Assembly (NCBI RefSeq): GCF_000425825.1
Contig: NZ_AUEE01000003.1
Coordinates: forward strand, 62,001 to 126,000
Origin: Jeotgalicoccus marinus DSM 19772
Lineage (GTDB): Bacteria; Bacillota; Bacilli; Staphylococcales; Salinicoccaceae
Reading direction: 5' to 3'
DNA length: 64,000 nucleotides
The notes under the pieces were generated by a model. The model saw nothing but the letters and a program-made list of their open reading frames with translations. It searched no databases and was not told where the DNA came from. Of this stretch, positions 44,341 to 52,489 are shown piece by piece. Numbering within the stretch: the first letter of the stretch is position 1; each line of letters opens with the position of its first letter. The position numbers were made by a program, and so were the translations under genes.

Positions 44341-45540
44341 TATTTTAAAATGCCAAATTCTTCTTTTTAATAAGTATAAGAAAGTCATATAGAGCATTAG
44401 TCCGAGCACTAAAAATGAAATATTCATTAGTGATACACCGTACCAACCAGCCATTCCCCAAAATAGGCCGGCTAAGGTACCACCAACACTAGATCCTGTG
44501 TAGTAGAAAAACAAGTAAAGTGATGAGGCCTGAGCCTTATTATTGTGGGCGATACTACCGACCCAGCCACTGGTTAATGAGTGTGCAATAAAGAAGCCAA
44601 AGGTAAACATGACGAGTCCAATGATAACCGCAATAAGTGATGGGATTAACAAAATTAGTAAGCCTGAAATCGAAATGATGAATGCTGTATATAACATCGT
44701 TGTCTTCCCAAATTGGTAAACTAAACGACCAGAAATCATTGAGCTTAATACTCCAACTAAGAAAATTAAATAAATCCAACTGACTATAGTTTGACTCACT
44801 TGATAATCTTCAATGAGCACGAATGATACGTAGTTATAAACAGACACATTGGTTCCAAGTAATAGGAAACCCATAACAAATAGAATAACCAATAAAGGAT
44901 TTTTTATATGTGCAGCTAGTGTTTTTAATAAACTTAATAGATTAAATTCTCTTTTAGTAAAATGTTGAGAGGGTGATAACGAGTACCAGAAAATGACGGT
45001 TGCAATTAAGCTCACTACCCCAACTCCGATTACACCGACTTGCCAGCTCCACAAACCCGCTGCAAGTCCTGCAAAGACCCGTCCAAATACCGCTCCAAGG
45101 GCATTCCCACTTATGTATAGACCCATTGCCCCAGGTAAGCTAGTTGGATGTATTTCCTCTCCAAGATAAGCCATGGCAATGGAAGGTAAACCCGCTAGGG
45201 CTACGCCCTGTATAGCGCGCATCACAAATAGGCTTGAGAATGTTGGGCTAAATGCCGTTAAAATACAGAGTAAAGACGCGACTAACATCGAAGTTATCAT
45301 AATATTCTTTCGCCCAACTGTTTCAGATAAAGACCCAAAAAACAGCATGCTGATTGCCAATGTAAATGTTGTCACTGAAAGGCTAAGACTTGCTGCGGTC
45401 GGTGTAACATTATAAAAAGTCGTTAGGTCTGGTAAGATTGGTTGCACGACATACAAAATCGCAAAAGTATTAAAACCTGCTGCAAAAAAAGCTAATACGG
45501 TCTGCTTATATTTTGAAGTACCCCGCTCTATAAATTTCAT
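44338..45540 (-). CDS. MFS transporter, YnfM-like
   Basis: 400-aa, 12-helix MFS protein. Motif A-like SLSETVGRKNIMI (near 72-84), the N-terminal FNTFAILYVVQPILPDLTTFYNVTPTAASLSLSVTTFTLAISM, AIQGVALAGLPSIAMAYLGEEI and YYTGSSVGGTLAGLFWGMAGWYG resemble the YnfM/inner-membrane MFS group. Substrate unknown. It precedes a GNAT gene transcribed the same way (13 nt between stop of GNAT and this start), so they form a likely two-gene unit. Confidence 0.78.
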   Translation of the reverse strand: MKFIERGTSKYKQTVLAFFAAGFNTFAILYVVQPILPDLTTFYNVTPTAASLSLSVTTFTLAISMLFFGSLSETVGRKNIMITSMLVASLLCILTAFSPTFSSLFVMRAIQGVALAGLPSIAMAYLGEEIHPTSLPGAMGLYISGNALGAVFGRVFAGLAAGLWSWQVGVIGVGVVSLIATVIFWYSLSPSQHFTKREFNLLSLLKTLAAHIKNPLLVILFVMGFLLLGTNVSVYNYVSFVLIEDYQVSQTIVSWIYLIFLVGVLSSMISGRLVYQFGKTTMLYTAFIISISGLLILLIPSLIAVIIGLVMFTFGFFIAHSLTSGWVGSIAHNNKAQASSLYLFFYYTGSSVGGTLAGLFWGMAGWYGVSLMNISFLVLGLMLYMTFLYLLKRRIWHFKI

Positions 45541-45553
45541 TTTTCATCCCTCT

Positions 45554-46072
45554 TTAATGTGCATCTTTGTATACTGTTCGATCTAACCACGCTTTAGCTT
45601 CAGTTAATTCGGCTGTACTTAATTCTCTTGGATACGTCATCTGTACGAGTTCTACGGTGTCTAAGTCCTTATTGATTTTAGGCTGCATATACTTAAAATC
45701 AGTTAGATAGTAACCATTTTTCTCGTAAAATTGCACACGTCTTTTCTTCGTTTCATCATCAGGGGCTTCTACTTCAAGAATGACTGGTTTGTTATCTAGG
45801 TCATGGAAAGCTTGTAAGGTTTTAGATCCAAGACCTCTTGAACGATAGTTAGGGTTAACTGCTAAATGCTCTATAAAGCGATATTTCTCATTTTCCCATA
45901 CTGCATAAAATGCGAGAATATCGTCATTTTCCTTTAGCACGAGTATGTTATAGTTATTAAGTTTCAGTAAATCTTTTTGACCTTGATACGTTCGTCTCTC
46001 TGACTCTGGAAATGACTCTGCCATGAGCTGATAAACAAGATCAAACGCTTTGTCTTCTAGTTTTTCTAACAT
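45554..46072 (-). CDS. GNAT-family N-acetyltransferase
   Basis: 172-aa acetyl-CoA-dependent acyltransferase. The acetyl-CoA-binding motif A is clear in IEHLAVNPNYRSRGLGSKTLQAFHD (RxxGLG), and motif B in RVQFYEKNGYYLTDFKYMQP. ATG 46072 (MLEKLEDKAFDLVY) gives the family N-terminus, but its ribosome site (GAAAGTG) is poor and an in-frame GTG 12 nt upstream is possible. Substrate unknown. The next gene, 13 nt downstream, is the YnfM-like exporter. Confidence 0.75.
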   Translation of the reverse strand: MLEKLEDKAFDLVYQLMAESFPESERRTYQGQKDLLKLNNYNILVLKENDDILAFYAVWENEKYRFIEHLAVNPNYRSRGLGSKTLQAFHDLDNKPVILEVEAPDDETKKRRVQFYEKNGYYLTDFKYMQPKINKDLDTVELVQMTYPRELSTAELTEAKAWLDRTVYKDAH

Positions 46073-46153
46073 ATTTACACACACTTTCGAATTGTATTTA
46101 CTTAATACTATAGAACAGTTTGACAATTAAATACAAACTAATCATTTAACCTA

Positions 46154-46200
46154 TTAAAAATACCCCATAAACTGGAACCCTGAGTTCAGCTTAAGGGGTA
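46154..46200 (-). terminator. Terminator of the marR-like gene
   Basis: On the reverse strand TACCCC...GGGGTA encloses an inner CTGAAC / GTTCCAG stem and is followed by TTTTTA, 5 nt past the MarR stop codon. Confidence 0.75.
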
Positions 46201-46204
46201 AATG

Positions 46205-46639
46205 TTATTTATCGACTGCTACGGCACTAATTTTCTTTAACATATTTCTGAATTGAGAAAGTTCTTCATCACTCAATTCGTCAAAGAGACTCGACAAGAG
46301 GTTCGCATGACTCGGGAATATGTCACCGATTAAAGCTTGACCCTGCTCTGTGAGTTCAACTTTCATACTCCGCTTGTCGTGCTCGTCACGTAATCGTACG
46401 ATATATCCTTTTTCTTGTAACTTATCTAAAACGTAAGTCGTACTTGAGTTTGCTATTAAAATGCGTTCTTGGATTCTGTTAATTGGCTGTGGTCCTTTGT
46501 TGTATAACAATTCCATGACAGCAAATTCACTGATGTTCAAGCCGTGTTTTCTCACGTCTTTTTTAACGCTTTTTTCTAATAGGTCATTCGTTCTTTTAAT
46601 TCCTACAAAAGCCTTCAGACTTTCTTCAACTCTGTCCAT
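46205..46639 (-). CDS. MarR-family transcriptional regulator
   Basis: 144-aa winged-helix repressor. LNISEFAVMELLYNKGPQPINRIQERILIANSSTTYVLDKLQEKGYIVRLRDEHDKRSMKVELTEQG covers the HTH and the beta-wing with its DxRSxxV-type motif (about 34-100), flanked by dimerisation helices. Similar proteins respond to phenolics, thiol stress or drugs; no Cys sensor is visible. Its own promoter spacer contains a palindrome, suggesting autorepression. GAGAGG lies 12 nt before ATG 46639, rather far. Regulated targets could include the neighbouring GNAT/MFS genes; inference. Confidence 0.85.
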   Translation of the reverse strand: MDRVEESLKAFVGIKRTNDLLEKSVKKDVRKHGLNISEFAVMELLYNKGPQPINRIQERILIANSSTTYVLDKLQEKGYIVRLRDEHDKRSMKVELTEQGQALIGDIFPSHANLLSSLFDELSDEELSQFRNMLKKISAVAVDK

Positions 46640-46677
46640 ATAATTAATTACCTCTCAACTACTACGAAATCGATAAA

Positions 46678-46706
46678 ATTGTACCTCACCAAGGTGATTA
46701 TGTCAA
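46678..46706 (-). promoter_or_regulatory. marR promoter with palindromic operator in the spacer
   Basis: Reverse-strand TTGACA (46701-46706), 17-nt spacer, TACAAT (46678-46683). The spacer contains TCACC-tt-GGTGA (46686-46697), a symmetrical site between the hexamers. A bound MarR dimer there would block RNA polymerase. The -35 ends 3 nt from the stop codon of the upstream PepSY gene. Confidence 0.72.
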
Positions 46707-46708
46707 CT

Positions 46709-47479
46709 TTAGTCTTCATCGTCTTCGTAGTCATCATCCTCTTCTTCGTCAAAATATTCATCATCGAATTCGATATAGCGACCATCAACCATATCAGCAT
46801 AGGTGTTTGCTTCATAGATTAATTGTTCAATATTTCCGTAGTCATCATCGCTAACATCTAGGTAGACGACCTTGTTGACTTGTCCTGTCACACCATTGAG
46901 AGAGACCAAAGCGCCTTCATCATCACCGTCGACAATCTGAAGAATATAATACTCTCGATTTTGCCCTTCACCACTCCAAGTAGAATACACATTGTTGCCA
47001 CCAACTTCATTTGCAGCAGCATTTTCTGCTTGCTCAACTGTTAAAATTTCAGGTTCATTCGATTCAGCGGGTTCCTCTTTTTTAGATGGAGCTGTACCTG
47101 ACTCATCTTCTGTTTTTTCTGGTTCAGAAGGTTCATCATTTTCAGTCCCCTCATTCTGTTCTTGTGAAGTATTTGAATCGTCAGCCGCAGTATCCTCTGA
47201 CGGTTTCGCAATAGTTTCAATAGCTTCTACCGATGAATCATGGCGGTTAATTGTGATCTTATGAGTACCTGTATCTCCTTCAACATTGACGATGTAAATG
47301 TCATCGTCTGCACCTTCTTCTACAGCTTCTACCGAACCACCGTAACGTTCTGTAACGATTGCCTTGGCCTCATCTTCGTTTATCAGGTCTTCTTGGTTGA
47401 AAAATACAAATACCATTCCAGCGATGATACCGATGATAACAGCGCAAATGGCAAACACTAATTTATTCCGCTTCGTCAT
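46709..47479 (-). CDS. Membrane-anchored PepSY-domain protein
   Basis: 256-aa protein: an N-terminal membrane helix (about 9-29), a first PepSY-like repeat (NEDEAKAIVTERYGGSVEAVEEGADDDIYIVNVEGDTGTHKITINRH, about 32-80), an acidic low-complexity linker, and a second PepSY-like repeat (LTVEQAENAAANEVGGNNVYSTWSGEGQNREYYILQIVDGDDEG...GVTGQV). The tail is extremely acidic (EYFDEEEDDDYEDDED). The start overlaps the histidine kinase stop region by 17 nt, so it is the third gene of the response regulator-kinase operon. Probably extracellular, perhaps a sensor partner or metal-binding modulator of the kinase. Confidence 0.78.
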   Translation of the reverse strand: MTKRNKLVFAICAVIIGIIAGMVFVFFNQEDLINEDEAKAIVTERYGGSVEAVEEGADDDIYIVNVEGDTGTHKITINRHDSSVEAIETIAKPSEDTAADDSNTSQEQNEGTENDEPSEPEKTEDESGTAPSKKEEPAESNEPEILTVEQAENAAANEVGGNNVYSTWSGEGQNREYYILQIVDGDDEGALVSLNGVTGQVNKVVYLDVSDDDYGNIEQLIYEANTYADMVDGRYIEFDDEYFDEEEDDDYEDDED

Positions 47480-48836
47480 GATCCACCTCCATATCTATAA
47501 TTAACGTAAAGGTTGTACCTTTGTTCAATTCACTGTCCACTTTAATCTCAATACCGTTTTTATCTGCTAGTGTTTTGGCTATAGCTAGACCAAGCCCAGA
47601 GCCCCCTGTCTTTCTTGCTCTTGCTTTGTCTACTCTATAAAATCTTTCAAATATTTGATTGAGTTCTGCCTGAGGTATACCAATACCTCTATCACGAATT
47701 TCTATAAATACTTTTTCAGCATCCTTACTTATGTTCACTTCAATCGATTCTTGACTATACTTATAAGCATTATCTAAAAATATTTTAATCAATTGCTCAA
47801 AGGACTGCGTATTAATATAGATATGAGGATTTGTACCATCTGTACTCACTTCGATATGTCGATTAAATGCTTTTTCTAATCGTTTTGATACGTCATTAAC
47901 AAGATGGACGACGGGTATATACTCTTTATTCTCTGATGCATCTTCTTTTGATACTTGAGTGAAACTTAGGAATTGTTCAGTTAAATATTTCATTCTTAGC
48001 GTTTCGTCCGAAATTGCTGTAATACCTTCATCTAATAAATCACTTCTTGTCTGACCAAAACGTTCTAACATCTTAGCATAAGATGATATGACTGTGAGCG
48101 GCGTTTTTAGCTCATGGGATGCATTCATAATAAAGGCTTGTTGGTTTTCGTCGTGCGCCTTTAAAGTTAACATCATATCGTTATAAGAATCTGTCAGCAT
48201 TTTTAATTCCTCAGTATCAGACTCGTTTGTTGAGATTGTCTTAAATTGCCGAACACCTTCTTTGTCATTCATACGTCTAATCATTTGTTTAATGGGCCCT
48301 ATGATTAAGTTAGTTATTACTCGGTTTAAGATAAAGACTAGAAGTATAATCACGACTGTTGATATGACTAGAATCCACTTCAGAATATTATAAGTACTAT
48401 ATAAGAACTCAACATTTTCAAATATTTGGAGTGAGTACACCTCCCCATTATCCCAAATAATAGGCTGGGAACTCATAACAAAATGCTGCTCACCTAGACT
48501 TGTAACGTCAGTGTATTGCTTCGTACTATAGTCCTCAGATAGCTCTACATAGCTCTGATCCGTCGCTATTCTAACGATATAATCACCCGCTTCATCTTGT
48601 AAGGCGATATAACCGTCAGACAGTGAGAAATATTGTAGGACTGTTTCCCCACTAATGTTGCTTTCCCTCGCATTTTGAACCTCAGAAATAATATTATTCC
48701 CTCTGTTCTCTAACTGTCCCATCTCAGCTTCTAAAGAATAGTGCTTATAAGAAAAATAAATAAGCAAATTAATTAAAATCACGACGATGGCAATCATCAG
48801 TGTGGTGTAAAGTTGGATTTTAGTTCCTAATTTCAT
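47463..48836 (-). CDS. Sensor histidine kinase
   Basis: 457-aa kinase with TM1 (10-29), an extracytoplasmic sensor of about 120 residues, TM2 (153-173), a HAMP segment (NRVITNLIIGPIKQMIRRMND), the HisKA box FIMNASHELKTPLTVISSYAKML with phospho-acceptor H241, and the ATPase boxes KIFLDNAYKYSQE (N), IRDRGIGIPQAE (G1) and FYRVDKARARKTGGSGLGLAIAK (G2). It is co-transcribed with the response regulator (4 nt upstream) and a PepSY protein (17-nt overlap). The stimulus is unknown; flanking PepSY proteins suggest a cell-envelope cue. Confidence 0.93.
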   Translation of the reverse strand: MKLGTKIQLYTTLMIAIVVILINLLIYFSYKHYSLEAEMGQLENRGNNIISEVQNARESNISGETVLQYFSLSDGYIALQDEAGDYIVRIATDQSYVELSEDYSTKQYTDVTSLGEQHFVMSSQPIIWDNGEVYSLQIFENVEFLYSTYNILKWILVISTVVIILLVFILNRVITNLIIGPIKQMIRRMNDKEGVRQFKTISTNESDTEELKMLTDSYNDMMLTLKAHDENQQAFIMNASHELKTPLTVISSYAKMLERFGQTRSDLLDEGITAISDETLRMKYLTEQFLSFTQVSKEDASENKEYIPVVHLVNDVSKRLEKAFNRHIEVSTDGTNPHIYINTQSFEQLIKIFLDNAYKYSQESIEVNISKDAEKVFIEIRDRGIGIPQAELNQIFERFYRVDKARARKTGGSGLGLAIAKTLADKNGIEIKVDSELNKGTTFTLIIDMEVDHDEAE

Positions 48837-48840
48837 AAGT

Positions 48841-49515
48841 TTAGTCCTTTATCATGTAGCCGATTCCTCTAACTGCAGAAATTAGGGAGGGCTTGGATTC
48901 ATCTAGTTTTTTTCTAATGTATCTGACATAAACATCTACAGTGTTCGTATCTCCAAAGTAATCATATCCCCATACTGCCTCGATAATCTGTTCACGAGAC
49001 AAGGCTTGATTCTTATTATTCATAAGATACAACAGCACATCGAACTCTTTTTGAGTCATATAGACCGCTTCACCACTACTGAACACTTCTCTAGACATGG
49101 GGTTAATTTCAATATGTCGGTGCTTTATAACTTCTGATTTAGTCTCTGTTACAGTCGTCGATTTTAAGTGTACTCTAATTCTCGCGAGAAGTTCTTCAAC
49201 TTCAAATGGTTTAGTCATATAGTCATTGGCACCTGAATCCAGTCCGCTGACCTTATCCATTACTGCATCCCTTGCAGTGAGCATGATGACTTTAATTTCT
49301 TCATCTTTTAGCCGTATCCGTCTCAATACTTCTAAGCCATTTAACTTTGGAATCATTACATCAAGGAGCACTAGGTCAAACGCGCCATCTTCATATTTCT
49401 CTAAAGCTTCTTTCCCCGTATATGCTATTTCAGTTTTATAGCCTTCGTAGTCCAGCTCTAGTTGAATCACTCTAGCAATCTTCTCATCATCTTCTACAAT
49501 CAATATTTGCTCCAT
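48841..49515 (-). CDS. OmpR/PhoB-family response regulator
   Basis: 224-aa regulator. The receiver domain begins MEQILIVEDDEKIARVIQLELDYEGY with acidic pocket residues and has phospho-acceptor D52 (LVLLDVMIPKLNGLE), the conserved Thr (IMLTARDA) and Lys (TKPFEVEELLARI). A winged-helix output domain follows (about 125-224; LTQKEFDVLLYLMNNKNQALSREQIIEAVWGYDYFGDTNTVDVYVRYIRKKL). First gene of the operon with the kinase and a PepSY protein. It likely controls the neighbouring secreted PepSY gene as well; inference from arrangement. Confidence 0.93.
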   Translation of the reverse strand: MEQILIVEDDEKIARVIQLELDYEGYKTEIAYTGKEALEKYEDGAFDLVLLDVMIPKLNGLEVLRRIRLKDEEIKVIMLTARDAVMDKVSGLDSGANDYMTKPFEVEELLARIRVHLKSTTVTETKSEVIKHRHIEINPMSREVFSSGEAVYMTQKEFDVLLYLMNNKNQALSREQIIEAVWGYDYFGDTNTVDVYVRYIRKKLDESKPSLISAVRGIGYMIKD

Positions 49516-49545
49516 GATATCCCCTCACAGTTCATTCTTACGGTC

Positions 49546-49553
49546 ATTATATC
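49546..49553 (-). promoter_or_regulatory. Extended -10 promoter element of the two-component operon
   Basis: Reverse-strand TGATATAAT gives an extended -10 (TGnTATAAT) 31 nt before the regulator start. No convincing -35 is present, as is usual for extended -10 promoters. Confidence 0.5.
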
Positions 49554-49570
49554 ATGTTGACTATGAGTAA

Positions 49571-49594
49571 AAATACGCCCATATGGGCGTATTT
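49571..49594 (-). terminator. Terminator of the secreted PepSY gene
   Basis: 24-nt perfect palindrome AAATACGCCCAT and its complement, followed on the reverse strand by TTTTTACTC; it touches the stop codon region of the upstream gene and insulates the two-component operon. Confidence 0.88.
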
Positions 49595-49595
49595 C

Positions 49596-50477
49596 TTAGT
49601 CTCCTACTTCAGTTACTTCACCAGTTTTAGCATTGATTTTAACTTCATAGTCACCGATTTCAAAATCGTATTCGAAGTCATCAACATCGTAATCCCATTC
49701 TGTAATTGTGCCATCTACTTCACTTTTAGCAAGCGCCTTAGCATCTTGTAGTGATAGAATCTTTACATCCTGAGCTTTCTCAACTCGTTTGAAGTCATCG
49801 CTATCATCGTCTCTCTCTTCATCTATAACCTTAAGATCATTGACATTGTATTTAACTTCATATTCATCATTTTGGTTTACAAGTGTCACTTCGTAATAGT
49901 GTTCACCTTCATCTTCTTGGTAATTCACACTCTCTAAGATGCCATCAAATTCTTCTTGGGCTTTCTTCACAGCATTGGCAACTTTGTCGCCTTCAAATGC
50001 ATCTTTTAATGCAACTTGATTCGTATTTTCGTTGTTTGATTTAGAAGTCTTTTCTGCCGCTTGGACTTCATTTCTATCGTCACGGTCATCGTCATCTCTT
50101 TCATCTGCTTCGTCTCTGTCGTCATCTTCGTCTCTGTCGTCATCTTCGTCTCTGTCGTCATCGTGGTCGTCTACATCAAGATCGTCCTCTATAATACTTA
50201 GGTCATCTGCCTTAACTTTAACATCAAAGTCTTCACCGTTATTTTCAATTTCAATTTCGTAGTAATATTGGCCGTCATCTTCGTCGTATTCGACTTCTGT
50301 CACCTTACCACCGTATTCTGCTACCGCTTTATCTGCTGCCTTTTGAGCTTCTCCACTTAGTTGCTCTTGGTTATCGTCGTCATCCCATTCCATATCATCC
50401 GCATTAACATTTGTTGCTCCTAACACTAAGGCTGAAACTAATGCGCCACCTACAAAGATACTTTTTGTCAATTTCAT
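49596..50477 (-). CDS. Secreted acidic PepSY-domain protein
   Basis: 293-aa exported protein: signal peptide MKLTKSIFVGGALVSALVLG with probable cleavage after TNVNA (residue 26). Three PepSY-like repeats follow: about 42-95 (AQKAADKAVAEYGGKVTEVEYDEDDGQYYYEIEIENNGEDFDVKV), about 160-215 (KVANAVKKAQEEFDGILESVNYQEDEGEHYYEVTLV) and about 240-293 (LQDAKALAKSEVDGTITEWDYDVDDFEYDFEIGDYEVKINAKTGEV). Between the first two lies a repetitive Asp/Arg/Glu stretch (about 98-132). No membrane anchor beyond the signal. It is next to the PepSY-associated two-component system and probably its target, like B. subtilis ykoI beside ykoGH. Confidence 0.82.
   Translation of the reverse strand: MKLTKSIFVGGALVSALVLGATNVNADDMEWDDDDNQEQLSGEAQKAADKAVAEYGGKVTEVEYDEDDGQYYYEIEIENNGEDFDVKVKADDLSIIEDDLDVDDHDDDRDEDDDRDEDDDRDEADERDDDDRDDRNEVQAAEKTSKSNNENTNQVALKDAFEGDKVANAVKKAQEEFDGILESVNYQEDEGEHYYEVTLVNQNDEYEVKYNVNDLKVIDEERDDDSDDFKRVEKAQDVKILSLQDAKALAKSEVDGTITEWDYDVDDFEYDFEIGDYEVKINAKTGEVTEVGD
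50110..50163 (-). repeat. 18-bp in-frame tandem repeat (3 copies) in the acidic PepSY gene
   Basis: Unit TCGTCTCTGTCGTCATCT occurs at 50110-50127, 50128-50145 and 50146-50163 (the last differs at its end). Being 18 bp, each copy adds six residues of the DDDRDE type without shifting the frame. Flanking sequence (CGGTCATCGTCATC) looks like decayed copies. Copy number could vary between strains. Confidence 0.85.
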
Positions 50478-50535
50478 CTTCAGTCATCCTCCATTTTTTT
50501 CCGATTTCATATCGGTTGTTTAACTTTCTGACTTT

Positions 50536-50565
50536 AGTATAGACAGACTAAACTAAGGGTTAGTT
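50536..50565 (-). promoter_or_regulatory. Promoter and inverted repeat of the secreted PepSY gene
   Basis: A TATACT -10 (50536-50541, reverse strand) has no clear -35; its place is taken by a perfect inverted repeat AACTAA-ccc-TTAGTT (50551-50565). A weak -35 covered by a symmetrical element suggests activator-dependent transcription, plausibly by the nearby response regulator. Confidence 0.42.
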
Positions 50566-50601
50566 AATCAATTCTTAAAGGATGATTAAAAAATGTTTGA
50601 A

Positions 50602-51375
50602 CTATTTTAATTGCTCTAAAAGCGCAAGTGCTCTATCATCTCCTGCTTTCTTTAGCGTCCTTAAAGCACGCTTTATAATAAAAGGGTTAGTCTTCTCGAA
50701 ATGTTCACTTATAAAATTAGTGACAGCTGGCTCATCGTATTTAGATAGATCATTAAGATGATTACCAACTGATTTTTCAACGTAGCGTGATGAGTCACTT
50801 AAAAATGGTTCCAATAGTTTTAAATTCTCATTGACGTCACCTTTTATAAAGTCTAGTTTTTTGGCCCAAGGTAAGCGTGGCCGAGTACCCTCAGTAACTA
50901 AGCGTCGAAGATGTGCGTTTTCATCATTAGCCCAACGTCTGAATACCGTTTCAACTCGCTCGTAGTCATCTCTTATAAAAGGGCGTATGGCAAATTCACC
51001 AGTATCTCTTTTGGTAATTTCTTCTATAGTTTTAATAGATTGTTCAAAATGATCTTGACCATACATTTCTACAAACTTTGATAAGGCTCTGTAATAGTAC
51101 ATTTTTTCAAACGGGAAATAGAATTCATCGTTCTCTACACCAAGTATCGACATAATAATATCTGTTGCTGCTATATAATCATTTGGTAAATAATTTTTTA
51201 GTTGCCTGCTAAACGCTTCAATCCTTTCAGACATTCTCTTATTTCCTGTTTCCTTAACTACATCATCAATAAAGTTCGCTCTATCAAAAGCAGGGTAGAC
51301 TTCACTAATATGTTCGGCATACAGTCTAGCTAAGTCTTCATTAAAATAATCTTTCATTACTGGTCGCTTATACAT
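50602..51375 (-). CDS. DNA alkylation repair (AlkD-like HEAT-repeat) protein
   Basis: 257-aa all-helical protein of the AlkD/DNA alkylation repair family, glycosylases that remove alkylated purines. ERVETVFRRWANDENAHLRRLVTEGTRPRLPWAKKLDFI shows the conserved W-DE-HLRRL...RPRLPW segment, then HEAT-like pairs (LEPFLSDSSRYVEKSVGNHLNDLSKYDEPAV...KTNPFIIKRALRTLKK). Start ATG 51375 follows AAGGAGAGAG; upstream codons overlap the DegV terminator and are excluded. Catalytic activity is inferred from the family. It is separated from degV by a terminator. Confidence 0.82.
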   Translation of the reverse strand: MYKRPVMKDYFNEDLARLYAEHISEVYPAFDRANFIDDVVKETGNKRMSERIEAFSRQLKNYLPNDYIAATDIIMSILGVENDEFYFPFEKMYYYRALSKFVEMYGQDHFEQSIKTIEEITKRDTGEFAIRPFIRDDYERVETVFRRWANDENAHLRRLVTEGTRPRLPWAKKLDFIKGDVNENLKLLEPFLSDSSRYVEKSVGNHLNDLSKYDEPAVTNFISEHFEKTNPFIIKRALRTLKKAGDDRALALLEQLK

Positions 51376-51393
51376 AATCTCTCTCCTTATAAT

Positions 51394-51424
51394 AAAAAGG
51401 AGCCTCAAAAGAGACTCCTTTTTT
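51394..51424 (-). terminator. Terminator of the degV gene
   Basis: AAAAAGGAGcCTC / GAGaCTCCTTTTT with a 4-nt loop, directly after the degV stop codon and before the alkylation repair gene. Confidence 0.85.
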
Positions 51425-52303
51425 CTATTTATGGTCAATATAACGGAATATGCCGAGACCCTTACTTCCGATTCCACCATGCACTCCTAAAGCTGGAGTT
51501 AGAAATCCTACTCTACAACTTATACCCGGATACATATTTTCAAATCGTTTTTTTAGTTGGTGAGCTTCTTCAGAAATATTACCATGCGCAATAGCAATCT
51601 TGATTTTTCCATTGAACTTATCCATCGCTTCATCTATTAGTGATTCCCACAATTTAATAACTTTACTGTTCGTTCTTACCTTATCATATGGTTTTACGCT
51701 GCCATCTTTAGCAAAGTGAACAATCGGCTTAATTTTAAATAAGCTACCAATAAAGGCACTCCCTGCGCTGAGACGCCCACCTTTAACAAGATAGTTTAAG
51801 TCATCAACGGCTAGATAAATTTTTGTATCTTCAACTAAATCACTTATTTCTTTAGTCGTTTCTTCAACGCTTACACCCCGTTCAATTAAAGCGATTGTTT
51901 CAGCTAAGAGATGTTCAATAATGAATGATGTCCCATTCGAATCGATAAGATGGTAATCGAATTTGCCTTCTTCCTTGTATTCTTCTAAAACCATTTGTGC
52001 ACTTTGATATGTGCCACTAATACCACTACCGATATGAATTGCAATTACAGTATCATAGCCTTTTTTTACTATCTCATCACAGACTTCATAGTACTCACCA
52101 ACTTGTGGTTGAGATGATTTTGGCAATTCCTTTTCATTAGCAAGTCGTTGATAGAATGATTTCAAGGCACTTTCATCCGTAGTATCCTTAAAAACTGAGC
52201 CATCGCTAAAAGTAACCGATAGATGAACCTGAAATACATCTGGATGGTTACTTAACTCTTCTGACAGGCTTGCAGTACTGTCTACAATATAGGCAATTTT
52301 CAT
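51425..52303 (-). CDS. DegV/FakB-family fatty-acid-binding protein
   Basis: 292-aa DegV protein; in staphylococci such proteins (FakB) hold a fatty acid while FakA phosphorylates it for membrane lipid synthesis. Signatures: IVDSTASLSEE (5-15), PKSSQPQVGEYYEV, AIHIGSGISGTYQSAQM (head-group binding), LIDSNGTSFIIEHLL, DDLNYLVKGGRLSAGSAFIGSLFKIKPIVHF and GFLTPALGVHGGIGSKGLG. Length matches FakB. The kinase FakA is not in this window. Start ATG 52303 follows AGGAGG. Confidence 0.88.
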   Translation of the reverse strand: MKIAYIVDSTASLSEELSNHPDVFQVHLSVTFSDGSVFKDTTDESALKSFYQRLANEKELPKSSQPQVGEYYEVCDEIVKKGYDTVIAIHIGSGISGTYQSAQMVLEEYKEEGKFDYHLIDSNGTSFIIEHLLAETIALIERGVSVEETTKEISDLVEDTKIYLAVDDLNYLVKGGRLSAGSAFIGSLFKIKPIVHFAKDGSVKPYDKVRTNSKVIKLWESLIDEAMDKFNGKIKIAIAHGNISEEAHQLKKRFENMYPGISCRVGFLTPALGVHGGIGSKGLGIFRYIDHK

Positions 52304-52489
52304 TTTTTTCCTCCTAGAATCCGTACATTTTACTATAGCTTATTATATTAGATTCAGTATTATAAGTATATTAAAAACAGTCCACTACAAAATCGTTTAT
52401 ATTGCATGGACAACTTTCTAATAATTATGTAAACTCAAGTATATGAATTAGCATACACAAATACCTACATAACAAATGGGAGGGTTTTT

